DNA of 64,000 bases from Fibrobacter succinogenes (lineage in GTDB: Bacteria > Fibrobacterota > Fibrobacteria > Fibrobacterales > Fibrobacteraceae), in the NCBI GenBank assembly GCA_902791475.1, contig CADAWC010000001.1:62001-126000 (forward strand). Direction: 5' to 3'. How positions within the stretch are numbered: the first letter of the stretch is position 1; every line of letters begins with the position of its first letter. A program made the position numbers and the translations under genes. The notes beneath the pieces are model-generated. The model was given only the letters and a program-made list of their open reading frames with translations. It made no database searches and was not told the origin of the DNA. Shown piece by piece: positions 27,124-35,903 of the stretch.

Positions 27124-27666
27124 CTAAAGTAGCTTTTCAACGCAAGAACGTACGTCCTCCATTTTGGCAGTGGGTTCAAAACGGGCGACAACGTTGCCTG
27201 CGCGGTCGATGACGAACTTTGTGAAGTTCCACTTGATATCAGGATTGTTCTTGTAATCCTTGTCGATCTTCTTCAGAAGCATGGCCATTGCTGCCGCCTT
27301 GACGCCGAATCCAAAACCTTCAAAGCCCATTTTGGATTTCAGGTAGGTGTAAAGCGGGAGCTCGTTGGGTCCGTTCACGTCAGACTTTTTCATCTGCGGA
27401 AAGGTGGTGCCGTACTTGAGCGTGCAGAATTCATGGATTTCTTCGTCAGAGCCTGGGGTCTGGTTCATGAACTGGTTGCACGGAATGTCGATGACTTCGA
27501 AGCCCTTGTCGTGGAAGTCTGTGTACATCTTTTCGATCGGCTTGTAGTGCGGGGTGAATCCGCAACCGGTTGCCGTGTTCACGATGAGCATGACTTCGCC
27601 CTTGAATTTTGAGAGCGGAACTTCGTTGCCTTTACCATCGGTAAGTGTGAAGTCGTAGATTGTCAT
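27124..27666 (-). CDS. Glutathione peroxidase-family thiol peroxidase
   Basis: A 180-residue GPx family protein with Cys in place of selenocysteine: NTATGCGFTPHY (Cys35), then IPCNQFMNQTPGS (second Cys and Gln) and the WNFTKF motif. Such non-seleno enzymes usually take electrons from thioredoxin and reduce lipid or organic peroxides. I start at ATG 27666, with GGAG seven bases upstream; the frame extends upstream with an unlikely leader. First gene of an operon with an OhrR-like regulator. Confidence 0.9.
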   Translation of the reverse strand: MTIYDFTLTDGKGNEVPLSKFKGEVMLIVNTATGCGFTPHYKPIEKMYTDFHDKGFEVIDIPCNQFMNQTPGSDEEIHEFCTLKYGTTFPQMKKSDVNGPNELPLYTYLKSKMGFEGFGFGVKAAAMAMLLKKIDKDYKNNPDIKWNFTKFVIDRAGNVVARFEPTAKMEDVRSCVEKLL

Positions 27667-27700
27667 ATTTTTTCTCCATATACACTGTTTTGCTTTACAC

Positions 27701-27735
27701 AATTAAATTTTATAAAATTTAATTTGAAAAGTCAA
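27701..27735 (-). promoter_or_regulatory. Promoter of the gpx operon overlapped by a perfect 24-bp palindrome
   Basis: On the minus strand TTGACT (27730-27735), a 17-bp spacer and TAAAAT (27707-27712) form a standard promoter. A perfect 24-bp palindrome (27701-27724, arms AATTAAATTTTA) covers the -10 and most of the spacer, which suits a repressor operator for the OhrR-like protein encoded in the same operon. Confidence 0.75.
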
Positions 27736-27827
27736 TAGTTGGCGGAAAAAAGTAAGTTATATTGGGGTTTTTATGTGATTTTTTGCAAATGGAATGTCAT
27801 CCTGACTGCAAAGAAAACCTGCATTTT

Positions 27828-27919
27828 CGTCATCCCGAGCGTAGCGAGAGATCCAGTTAAGTCTAGATAGCGTTTAAATTTTTTACTGGATTCTTCGCCA
27901 TAAATGGCTCAGAATGACG
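27828..27919. repeat. GTCAT-type dispersed repeat, paired inverted ends
   Basis: Begins CGTCATCCCGAGCG and ends with CAGAATGACG, with GGATC/GGATT-type inner segments. It belongs to the dispersed repeat family recurring across the window (see 36624, 40445, 47507, 48309, 48794, 54837, 62101). It reaches into the frame upstream of the Nudix start. Confidence 0.6.
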
Positions 27920-27951
27920 CTGTGGACATTGCTTTTTCTACATTTTACACC

Positions 27952-28332
27952 ATGAAATCGATAGAAGTTGTCGCGGGTGTTATCACGGATGGCGGGCGCA
28001 TTTTTGCCACGCAGCGTGGGTATGGCGACCAAAAAGATGGCTGGGAATTTCCGGGCGGCAAGATGGAACCGGGTGAAACTCCGGAACAGGCGCTCGTTCG
28101 CGAACTTCAGGAAGAACTCGCCATTGAAGTAAATGTTGGCGAAAAAATTTGCACGGTGGAATACGATTATCCGAAATTCCACCTGACGATGCATTGCTTT
28201 TATTGCTCGCTCGCTGCAGGCTGCAAGCCGAAACTCTTGGAACACGAAGACGCCAAATGGCTTGACCGCACAAACTTAAACACCGTCAGCTGGCTCCCTG
28301 CTGATGTGGAAGTTGTGAAACATCTTTCTTAA
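27952..28332 (+). CDS. Nudix hydrolase, MutT-like (8-oxo-dGTP diphosphatase type)
   Basis: A 126-residue Nudix protein. The Nudix box runs GGKMEPGE-(x7)-RELQEELAI with all catalytic Glu residues, preceded by DGWEFPGGK as in MutT. Size and the early VVAGVITDGGRIFATQR suggest removal of oxidised nucleotides from the pool. ATG at 27952 is chosen because the upstream part of the frame lies inside the dispersed repeat. Its stop is followed at once by another GTCAT-type repeat (about 28332-28362). Confidence 0.88.
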   Translation: MKSIEVVAGVITDGGRIFATQRGYGDQKDGWEFPGGKMEPGETPEQALVRELQEELAIEVNVGEKICTVEYDYPKFHLTMHCFYCSLAAGCKPKLLEHEDAKWLDRTNLNTVSWLPADVEVVKHLS

Positions 28333-28363
28333 TGTCATCCTCGACCGTTAGGGAGGGGATCCA

Positions 28364-29290
28364 TTATTTCTTGTTTTGCAATTCTCGCGCGAGCTCGGTC
28401 CCTTCGAGGAGTTCGCCTAAGAATTCGCAGTAGGGTGTCGGAATCCCGTGAGCCTTCCCGAGCTTAGTGATGGTTCCGCAGAAATACGCGTTCTCCGTTT
28501 TGCGTCCGGCCTCGATATCCTGCAGCATGGAACACTTGCCGAGCGGCGTGTAGTTGCATGTGAGGCGCAAGTTTTCTTCTAGGTCGTCGTTTGTGAGTGC
28601 AAAGCCTTCGGCGTTTGCTACTTGAATGACTTCGTTCCCAATTTTACGCACAAGCGATTGCATCACCGGGAAATTGAAACCCGCAAATGTCGAACGGCAA
28701 ATGGCTCCGATTGAATTGAACACCGTGTTCATCAAGAGTTTTTTCCACATTTCTAAGCGGATGTTCTCTGGAATCTTGTGCACGATGTGTGCTGTTTCAA
28801 AAAGCTGGTGGATGGCTTCGATACGTTCGGAACGGTGGTTGTCTTTTTCGCCAAAGAGGATGATGCCTCGACCCGCACAATCGATATTTCCATGCTTGTT
28901 GATGGACTGCAAATTGACGATGAATCCGTACAACGTCTTTTCAGTACCGTAAACGCGCTCGATTTCTGTTTCGGAATGGACTCCGTTCAAAAGTGAAAGT
29001 AAAGCGGTGTTCGGTCCGACTGCATTTTTCGCTTCTGCTAGCGCTTCGTTGAATTGCAAATTCTTGGTCGCAAAAATCACAAGGTCAACGACCGGGACTT
29101 CGTCCGGCGTGACAAAGTTGAAGTCCGCCTTTTTCCCGTTGATGACGATTCCGCTTGCTTGGTATCGCGCCTTGCGTTCGGCGTCCATCACGCAATAAAG
29201 CTTGTTCCCGAGAACGCTCAAGAGCTGTTCTGCCACAACGGCGCCGACAGCCCCGAGACCCACAACTGCAACTGTTTCAATCTGCTTCAT
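28364..29290 (-). CDS. Ketopantoate reductase family protein (PanE/ApbA-like)
   Basis: A 308-residue protein of the 2-dehydropantoate 2-reductase family. It begins with the NADPH-binding motif VAVVGLGAVGAVVAEQL, then FATKNLQFNEAL, LLSLLNGVHSE, and in the C-terminal domain KLLMNTVFNSIGAICR with the catalytic Lys. PanE makes pantoate for coenzyme A, but the family includes oxidoreductases with other substrates; no pan gene is adjacent. Start ATG 29290; upstream codons of the frame are not Nudix- or PanE-like. Divergent from the 29476 fusion gene with 185 bp between. Confidence 0.85.
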   Translation of the reverse strand: MKQIETVAVVGLGAVGAVVAEQLLSVLGNKLYCVMDAERKARYQASGIVINGKKADFNFVTPDEVPVVDLVIFATKNLQFNEALAEAKNAVGPNTALLSLLNGVHSETEIERVYGTEKTLYGFIVNLQSINKHGNIDCAGRGIILFGEKDNHRSERIEAIHQLFETAHIVHKIPENIRLEMWKKLLMNTVFNSIGAICRSTFAGFNFPVMQSLVRKIGNEVIQVANAEGFALTNDDLEENLRLTCNYTPLGKCSMLQDIEAGRKTENAYFCGTITKLGKAHGIPTPYCEFLGELLEGTELARELQNKK

Positions 29291-29475
29291 GGTGAGAAAT
29301 ATATCAAATTCTGGAGCGTTTGACGGTGAGGGTGATGCCCGCGCGGTGGCGGGCATGACAGACTTGAATGTGGGCGGCAACTGAAAAACGGGTTTGATTT
29401 TATTCGGCTACAGCGGTAAACAGGGGGTGCAAAATTTTTTGGCGGTTTCGGGCGCAGGCGATTTATATTTATGGT

Positions 29476-31458
29476 ATGAAAAATTTGAAGTTTGCGATTC
29501 TTGGGTGCGGTCATATTGCGACAAAGATGGCTGCCGCTGTTAAGACTTTGGAAAATCAGGGAATGGGCGTGGAATGCTACGCCGTGGCATCCCGCGATTT
29601 GGAAAAGGCGACTGCTTTTGCCAAGGAATATGGCTTTGGAAAAGCGTATGGCAGTTACGAGGAACTTGTTGCGGATTCTGCAATCGATTTGATTTATATT
29701 GCAACGCCGCATTCGCATCATCATGTATTTGCAAAACTTTGTATTGAACATGGCCGAAATATTCTTGTCGAAAAGGCTTTTACGGCGAATGCAAAACTTG
29801 CGGCAGAAGTGATTTCGCTCGCGCATGATAAGGGCGTCTTTTTGTGCGAAGCGATGTGGACTCGATTCTTGCCTGCGCTAGAGACGATTCGTAGCTGGAT
29901 TCGCGACGGTCGCATTGGAAATGTTGAATCGGTTGAAGCTGATTTTTCGATGAAACTTAGCGATCGTGACCGTATGCATGACCCGGCGCTTGCGGGCGGA
30001 GCTCTTTTGGATATCGGCATTTATAGCCTTACGTTTGCAGACTTGTTCCTCGGTGAACGTGTTGATGTTGATGAAAAGCTTGTCCGTAACGAAATCACGT
30101 CGATGGATTGCAAATGCGTCAAGTTCAAGACGGGCGTGGATGCGAGCGACTGGATAAATCTCACGTATGAAAACGGCCAAAAAGCATATCTTAAGACATC
30201 AATGGTCTCGCCGACGCATAACGAGGGCGTGATTTACGGAACGGCTGGACAAATCCGTGTGCAGAACTTGAATGATATGGTGAAACTGGAATTGCTTGAT
30301 GATGCCGGAAATGTCGTTGAAATTGTTGAGCCTCCGCGTCTTTGCAACTGTTACGAATACGAAGTTCTCGCTTGCAAGGAAGCGATTGAAAATCCCGCAC
30401 GGTTCCGGCACGAAATTTGCGACGGCCCGGCTCCTCGCTTGCTTTCAAAACAAATTATTTGGGAGCACCCGGAAATGACTCATGCCAAAACGATGGAATT
30501 CATGACGCTCATGGACAAGATTCGCGAGCAGTTTGGCGTGAGTTACACGTTTGAAATTTCTCCAGATGAAACGTGGAATCGTAACGGCGACAAGTCTATT
30601 TTGCAAGTGTTCGATATCGAAACTGGCGAATCAAAAGTTCTCAAGGAATTCGACTGCGTGATTGAAGCGCCGAACTGGAGCGCTGACGGAACGTTCCTCA
30701 CGTACAATAGCAACGGTCGCATTTTCAAGTACACGCTTGCAACTGGCGAGGTGGCAAAAATCGAAAGTCATTATGTGGACAACTGCAATAACGACCACGT
30801 TCTTGACCCAGATGGCAGCGGCGTTTACGTGAGCCACCACACCAAAGAAGACGGCCTTTCCCGCATTTACAAGATTTATTTTGATGGCCGTGAACCGCGA
30901 TTGGTGACGCCCCTTGCGCCAAGCTACTTGCATGGCATTACGCCGGACGGAAAAACGCTTGCGTACTGTGCCGAACGCAACGGCTCGTATGATATTTACA
31001 CAATCCCAGCAGCGGGTGGCGACGAAACTCGCCTCACAACTGCATTTGGACTGAATGACGGTCCTGAATATGATTGCAATGGCGAATATATCTGGTTTAA
31101 TTCTGAGCGCTCTGGGCGTATGCAAGCTTTCTGCATGAAGGCGGATGGCTCTGAACAAACGCAGATGACGCATGACTTGCATTGGAATACTTGGTTCCCG
31201 CATATTTCGCCGGACCGTCAAAAGGTTGTGATGGTGGCATACACGGAAACGGATGTGCGTCCGGGCGAACATGTCCCCAACAAGAATGTGGAACTCCGCT
31301 TGATGCGCCGCGCACTCCCTGCAGATTCTTGGTCTGCACCGCAAACGATTCTTAAACTCTTCGGCGGTCAAGGAACTATCAATGTCAATTCCTGGGCTCC
31401 CGACAGCAAACGCTTTGCTTTTGTAAGTTACGTTCACGGCAACGATTCATCCAACTAA
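29476..31458 (+). CDS. Gfo/Idh/MocA oxidoreductase fused to a TolB-like propeller
   Basis: A 660-residue two-part protein. Residues 1-330 are a Gfo/Idh/MocA NAD(P)-dependent oxidoreductase: ILGCGHIATKMAAAV, YIATPHSHHHVFA, ILVEKAFTAN (the EKP-like motif with A for P), and GGALLDIGIYSL. Residues about 350-660 are a TolB/WD40-like (PD40) beta propeller with repeats such as APNWSADGTFLTYNSNG, ITPDGKTLAYCAERNG, ISPDRQKVVMVAY and SWAPDSKRFAFVSY. No signal peptide, so likely cytoplasmic. The open frame crosses the junction without break. The fusion is unusual; a sugar or dihydrodiol dehydrogenase role is only family-level. A terminator follows. Confidence 0.85.
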   Translation: MKNLKFAILGCGHIATKMAAAVKTLENQGMGVECYAVASRDLEKATAFAKEYGFGKAYGSYEELVADSAIDLIYIATPHSHHHVFAKLCIEHGRNILVEKAFTANAKLAAEVISLAHDKGVFLCEAMWTRFLPALETIRSWIRDGRIGNVESVEADFSMKLSDRDRMHDPALAGGALLDIGIYSLTFADLFLGERVDVDEKLVRNEITSMDCKCVKFKTGVDASDWINLTYENGQKAYLKTSMVSPTHNEGVIYGTAGQIRVQNLNDMVKLELLDDAGNVVEIVEPPRLCNCYEYEVLACKEAIENPARFRHEICDGPAPRLLSKQIIWEHPEMTHAKTMEFMTLMDKIREQFGVSYTFEISPDETWNRNGDKSILQVFDIETGESKVLKEFDCVIEAPNWSADGTFLTYNSNGRIFKYTLATGEVAKIESHYVDNCNNDHVLDPDGSGVYVSHHTKEDGLSRIYKIYFDGREPRLVTPLAPSYLHGITPDGKTLAYCAERNGSYDIYTIPAAGGDETRLTTAFGLNDGPEYDCNGEYIWFNSERSGRMQAFCMKADGSEQTQMTHDLHWNTWFPHISPDRQKVVMVAYTETDVRPGEHVPNKNVELRLMRRALPADSWSAPQTILKLFGGQGTINVNSWAPDSKRFAFVSYVHGNDSSN

Positions 31459-31489
31459 CACCCCTCCTCGGAACGGAAACGCACTTACA

Positions 31490-31532
31490 AAAACACAAAA
31501 AAGCCCTCGCGAATACTCGCGAGGGACTTTTG
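31490..31532. terminator. Bidirectional terminator between convergent genes
   Basis: Arms CCCTCGCGA and TCGCGAGGG (9 bp) around ATAC, flanked by A-rich sequence on the left and TTTT on the right. Serves the oxidoreductase fusion and the FISUMP gene. Confidence 0.85.
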
Positions 31533-31550
31533 TATAGGCTTCGCCGTCAA

Positions 31551-32306
31551 TTACACGTTTTTCACGCAGCGGATCGAGAGAGCGTCGGATCTGTACACGC
31601 CTTCGATATCAACGGAATTGTTGGTAATGCTCAGGCGGAATGCATTAGCCTTGCCGTATTCATCCTTGCTCCAGAAACGGGCGCGTCGGCTGAAATGGCA
31701 GAAGTTGCCGTTGTCAAAGCGGTAACCCGCTGGGAGCGCAAAGAATCCGAACGTATCCTTGCCTTTGTTCTTCCACATGAATTTGCCGCGCAACTCACCA
31801 CCATCGGACTTGGCGTCAAGATTGCTGAGGAGCTGTTCCCATTCCTTGTTGCTCGGAATATGCCAACCTTCTGGGGCAATGCCCTTGTAGTTCTTGTCCT
31901 TGATTTTGTTGTACATCTCGATGTCTTTTGCCGGAGATTGTTCAACGTATTCATCAGGAATGTCCAAAGCCTTTGTCCATGTGTACAAACGACCGAACTT
32001 TGCAACGTTCGATTCATCGTTGTTCGGAGCGTAGCTGCCTTCGGTCTTGAAACGCAGGTTTTCTGCCATCCAAACTTGGTTTCCGATTTGAATGGTGCGG
32101 TATGTTTCTCCATCGCGGGCGTCCGTGAAAGTCCCGTATTTGAACTTGGCTTCGTTTTCCTTGATGCAGTCGTCGTAAGGCGTGTTGTTCAAGGCTTCGG
32201 GTGCGTTCTGCTTTGTTTCTTTGCTGATTCTACGCCCTAGTGCGTATGCAGCGACGACGATGACAATGAGAACAAAGATATTGAATATGATGAATGAAAT
32301 ATGCAT
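31551..32306 (-). CDS. Fibrobacter succinogenes major paralogous domain (FISUMP) protein
   Basis: A 251-residue protein with an N-terminal membrane anchor (about residues 5-25, IIFNIFVLIVIVVAAY). The rest is a FISUMP (TIGR02145) domain: TYRTIQIGNQVWMAENL, GRLYTWTKAL, GIAPEGWHIPSNKEWEQLL, FGFFALPAGYR, FWSKDE, and SIRCVKN at the end. This domain is abundant in Fibrobacter and Bacteroidetes and is surface-related, with no known enzyme activity. Good GGAGG ribosome site. It supports the assignment of the window to Fibrobacter. Confidence 0.9.
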   Translation of the reverse strand: MHISFIIFNIFVLIVIVVAAYALGRRISKETKQNAPEALNNTPYDDCIKENEAKFKYGTFTDARDGETYRTIQIGNQVWMAENLRFKTEGSYAPNNDESNVAKFGRLYTWTKALDIPDEYVEQSPAKDIEMYNKIKDKNYKGIAPEGWHIPSNKEWEQLLSNLDAKSDGGELRGKFMWKNKGKDTFGFFALPAGYRFDNGNFCHFSRRARFWSKDEYGKANAFRLSITNNSVDIEGVYRSDALSIRCVKNV

Positions 32307-32370
32307 AGTAACCTCCGTATGTTAAATGTATAATCTTTTTTGATGAAACTGATAACTTTAACTTATATTA

Positions 32371-33924
32371 TTAAAAGGGAAAAATCAAAGTTGTTATAAA
32401 TATATTTGCGGCTAGGATGATAAAATTCATTGGAATGCCTATTTTGACAAAATCTGTAAAATGGTAACCGCCCGGGCCGTAAACGAGCATGTGGGTGGGG
32501 GAGCCAATCGGGGTAGCAAAGCTACTGCTTGCGGCAATCATGAGTGCGATACAGAATGTGAGCTGGTTCACGCCAAGGGCGCTCGCGGCGCTCAATGCAA
32601 TGGGGCAGAACAATGCTGCGGCTGCCGTGTTGCTGATGAATTCGGTGATGAAGGTTGCGACAACGCACATGATGGCAAGTGTAATGTAGGGGTTGCTTCC
32701 GCTCACGCTCAAAATGCTGTTTGCGATTTTTGAGGCGACTCCTGTGATTTCAAGCGCTTTGCCAAGGCAAATGCTTCCTGCAAAAACAATGATGATTTCC
32801 CAATTGATGGAATTCATCGCCTGGGTGCTTGTGCAACAACGGAAAAGAATCATGGCTGCGGCAGCGAGTAAGCAAGACGAAAGTAACGGCATTATGTTAA
32901 ATGCCGAAAGGAGCACCATGGCAATCATGATGGCTGCGGAAATAACGGTTTTCTTCCCGAACTTTTTCCCAATGGCTTCGTTTTCGATAACGCCTTCCAA
33001 GTGTTCGTTTTTCAAATTGAGGTTGTTGCAAATCCACTGAAGCTGCTTTACCTTGCCCGATACGATGATGTGGTCTGCGCCCATGATGATGGAATTGGGT
33101 GTGGCGACTTCGACTTCGTTATCGAAACGGCGGATGGCGAGAATCGCGTTCTTGTCTTTTTCGAAACCGCGCGGATTGCTGTCGTAGATTTCTTGCAAAG
33201 TCATGCCGATGAAGTTGTGCTTTGAGGGGACGCTGAGTTCGAGTGTCATTTCATCATCGCCAACTCCACTTAACGGGGACTTGCGTTCGGGGAGGAGCTT
33301 TTGCATGGCAATGACGGACAAAATGCCAACAGCAAGGCAGAATAGCCCGCAAATCGTTGTCGTGAAAATCCCGAGATGGATGCCGGTCGCATCGGTGTAG
33401 AGCCCTGAAATAATGAGGTTTGGCGGAGTTCCGATCAAAGTGCAGATGCCGCCCATTCCAGATGCGTAACTGAGCGGGATCAATAGCTTGGACGGCGAAA
33501 TGCCGAGCTTTTTGGACCAGATTTTGACGATGTTGATGAACAAGGCAACGATGGTCGTGTTGGTGAGGAGGGAACTCAAAAGGGCAACGGGGAGCATGAG
33601 TCGTGTAATGGCGCCTGTAAGAGTTTTGGGCGTACCCATGAGGTGCTTGACAATCCAGTTTAAAACGCCTGTCTGGTTGAGGCCTGCAATGACTGCGAAA
33701 AGGACGCCGATAACGAGGACGGACGGTGCGCAGAATCCACCAAAAGCACCCTTGACATCAAGGACTCCGCTTATGAATAAAGCGGACATGGCGGCGACAA
33801 AGATGAGGTCGGTGCGCAATTTTGAAAACATCATGGACGCAAAAAGCGCGAGGATTACAGCAATTGTAAACCACGCATTCCCCGAGAGTCCCAATAGTTC
33901 AAAAGAAAGTAAACCTTGTAGCAT
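32371..33924 (-). CDS. SLC13/DASS-family transporter with a TrkA-C domain
   Basis: A 517-residue inner-membrane transporter with about 11-12 hydrophobic segments. The conserved pattern FCAPSVLVIGVLFAVIAGLNQTG, IPLSYASGMGGICTLIGTPPN and, near the end, ATPIGSPTHMLVYGPG is the SLC13/CitT-like signature for sodium-coupled anion uptake. A TrkA-C regulatory domain is inserted at about residues 210-295. Substrate (sulphate, dicarboxylate or other) cannot be decided. Start ATG 33924 has GGAGG five bases upstream; an ATG four codons earlier overlaps that site. Confidence 0.86.
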   Translation of the reverse strand: MLQGLLSFELLGLSGNAWFTIAVILALFASMMFSKLRTDLIFVAAMSALFISGVLDVKGAFGGFCAPSVLVIGVLFAVIAGLNQTGVLNWIVKHLMGTPKTLTGAITRLMLPVALLSSLLTNTTIVALFINIVKIWSKKLGISPSKLLIPLSYASGMGGICTLIGTPPNLIISGLYTDATGIHLGIFTTTICGLFCLAVGILSVIAMQKLLPERKSPLSGVGDDEMTLELSVPSKHNFIGMTLQEIYDSNPRGFEKDKNAILAIRRFDNEVEVATPNSIIMGADHIIVSGKVKQLQWICNNLNLKNEHLEGVIENEAIGKKFGKKTVISAAIMIAMVLLSAFNIMPLLSSCLLAAAAMILFRCCTSTQAMNSINWEIIIVFAGSICLGKALEITGVASKIANSILSVSGSNPYITLAIMCVVATFITEFISNTAAAALFCPIALSAASALGVNQLTFCIALMIAASSSFATPIGSPTHMLVYGPGGYHFTDFVKIGIPMNFIILAANIFITTLIFPF

Positions 33925-34009
33925 TCTTCCCTCCATCGGGGAAATCTATAATAATATTACAAGGATTTCAAACGGCTAATTATTTCAAATTGGAATGATT
34001 TCGGGGCTT

Positions 34010-35257
34010 TTAACCCCTGCTGGTGGCGATTCTCTTGATGATGCGGACGACTGTTTCCATGCCTTCGACGGTCACGTGTTCGAAGGGACCGTGGTAGCCG
34101 TAGCCGCCCGTGCCGAGATTCGGGCAGGGGAGTCCCATAAAGCTGAGTTTGGCGCCGTCGGTGCCGCCGCGCACAGGGTCGCTTACTGGTGTGATGTTTT
34201 CGGCGGCGATGGCTGTGCGGGCGCGTTCAAGGACTTCGGGCGTTTTTTCGATGATCTGCAGCATGTTGCTGTAGGAATGCTTGAGCTCGAGCTCGATAGA
34301 GCCTTCGCCGAATTTTTCGTTAAACTTTTTGGCGATTTCGCGTAGGAATTCCTGGCGTTCTTCAAATCGCGTCTGGTCGTGGTCGCGGACGATGTAGCTG
34401 AGGGTGGCTTCGGTCACGTCGCCTTGCATGTCGGTCAGGTGGTAGAATCCTTCGCGGCCTTCGGTGGTGGCGGGTGTTTCGTTTTCGGGGAGCGCCATCG
34501 CAATTTCGGCGGCCATGAGGCTTGCGTTTTTCATGATGCCCTTGGCTTCGCCGGGATGCACGCCCTTGCCGTGAATCTTGAAGGTGGCACTTGCGGCGTT
34601 GAAGTTCTCGTAAGCGATGTCGCCTTCGTAACCGCCGTCGACGGTGTAGGCGTATTTAGCCGTGAAATAGCTTAAGTCCAAGCGGTCGGCGCCGCGTCCG
34701 ATTTCTTCGTCTGGAGTGAAGCAGACCCAGATGTCGCCGTGGCCGGATAGGTTCTCGTAGCCGCGGCTTTCGGCGTGGCGGTCGATTTCGATGAGCTCTT
34801 CCATGGCGGTCACGATTTCGGCAATGCCAGCCTTGTCGTCGGCGCCGAGGAGCGTTGTGCCGTCAGTCGTGATGAGTGTGCGGCCCTTGAGCCATTTGAG
34901 CGTGGGGAAGTCTTCGACCTTGAGCACAGCTCCCGAGCCTTTGAGCGGAACATCTTCGCCATCGTAATTTTCGATGATTTGCGGTTTTGGATTCACGCCC
35001 GAAAAGTCCGGTGACGTGTCCATGTGGCTAATGAATCCAATAGGCGTGTCGCTTTCGCGGCCTTCGGTGGCGGGTAGAAGCCCGTAGACGTAGCCGTTCT
35101 CGTCCATCTTCACTTGTGAAAGTCCAATTTGTTCCAGTTCCTCGGTCAAGAATTTGGCGAGTTCGAGTTGCTGCTTGGTGCTCGGGCAACTTTCGCTCTC
35201 TTCGTCGGAGGTGGTGGTGAAGCTCACGTATTTTAAAAAGCGGTCTTGGACTTTCAT
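34010..35257 (-). CDS. pepT: Peptidase T (tripeptide aminopeptidase)
   Basis: A 415-residue M20 metallopeptidase. Zinc and catalytic motifs: GFISHMDTSPDFSG, LLGADDKAGIAEI, CFTPDEEIGRG, DGGYEGDIAYENF, and the C-terminal PVRGGTDGAKLSFMGLP followed by GYHGPFEHV. This order and length are typical of cytosolic PepT, which removes the first residue from tripeptides. It diverges from vsr, with 88 bp between. Confidence 0.93.
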   Translation of the reverse strand: MKVQDRFLKYVSFTTTSDEESESCPSTKQQLELAKFLTEELEQIGLSQVKMDENGYVYGLLPATEGRESDTPIGFISHMDTSPDFSGVNPKPQIIENYDGEDVPLKGSGAVLKVEDFPTLKWLKGRTLITTDGTTLLGADDKAGIAEIVTAMEELIEIDRHAESRGYENLSGHGDIWVCFTPDEEIGRGADRLDLSYFTAKYAYTVDGGYEGDIAYENFNAASATFKIHGKGVHPGEAKGIMKNASLMAAEIAMALPENETPATTEGREGFYHLTDMQGDVTEATLSYIVRDHDQTRFEERQEFLREIAKKFNEKFGEGSIELELKHSYSNMLQIIEKTPEVLERARTAIAAENITPVSDPVRGGTDGAKLSFMGLPCPNLGTGGYGYHGPFEHVTVEGMETVVRIIKRIATSRG

Positions 35258-35345
35258 TTTGTGCCTGCAATTAAAAAATCAAAATAATTTGCGATTTTAT
35301 TCTGCAATTAAATTTATCTTTTTTAATGTAATTGGGAACACGATA

Positions 35346-35852
35346 GTGGATAAAGTTTCAAAAAAATCGAGTGCCAAGAAAAGGGTGGCTAAAAGGCGCA
35401 GGGCTCGCAAGCCGATGACCCGCTCGCAGATGATGCAGGCGGTCCATTCGGAGGATACAAAGCCCGAGATGATTGTGCGCAAGGCGCTTTTTGAGGCTGG
35501 GTTCCGCTATCGGCTTCACCGTCGGGATTTGCCGGGGACGCCGGATATTTTCGTACAAAGGTATGGGGTCGCGATTTTTGTGAACGGGTGTTTCTGGCAC
35601 CAGCACGGTTGCAAGCTCACGAGCCGTCCGAAGTCGAATTCTGCATTTTGGAACGACAAGTTCGACCGCAACATTGTGCGCGACATTAAAACGCAGCATG
35701 AACTTTCGCTCTTGGGGTATCGCGTGGCGATTGTCTGGGAGTGCTCCTTGCGTGTAGAAGGTGTTGCCGATGCGGGGAATATGGGGGCCGCCCTCACGTT
35801 GGAGCGCTTAATTGATTTTATCAAGAGCGATGACGAGACAATTGAGCTATAA
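35346..35852 (+). CDS. vsr: Very short patch repair-type endonuclease (Vsr), orphan
   Basis: A 168-residue Vsr family nuclease, which nicks next to T:G mismatches left by deamination of 5-methylcytosine. Motifs are MTRSQMMQAVHSEDTKPE, FRYRLHRRDLPGTPDIF, VNGCFWHQHGCK and YRVAIVWEC. I take GTG at 35346 as start, giving a Lys/Arg-rich leader (about 25 residues); ATG at 35418 is an alternative, and no strong ribosome site decides. No cytosine methyltransferase lies nearby, which is unusual because vsr is normally linked to one. An invasion-type nuclease for a methylase elsewhere remains possible. Confidence 0.87.
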   Translation: MDKVSKKSSAKKRVAKRRRARKPMTRSQMMQAVHSEDTKPEMIVRKALFEAGFRYRLHRRDLPGTPDIFVQRYGVAIFVNGCFWHQHGCKLTSRPKSNSAFWNDKFDRNIVRDIKTQHELSLLGYRVAIVWECSLRVEGVADAGNMGAALTLERLIDFIKSDDETIEL

Positions 35853-35903
35853 AATTGTAGTTTAGAACAGAAATGATTGGGGAGCTTTTGAGAAGGAGAA
35901 TTT

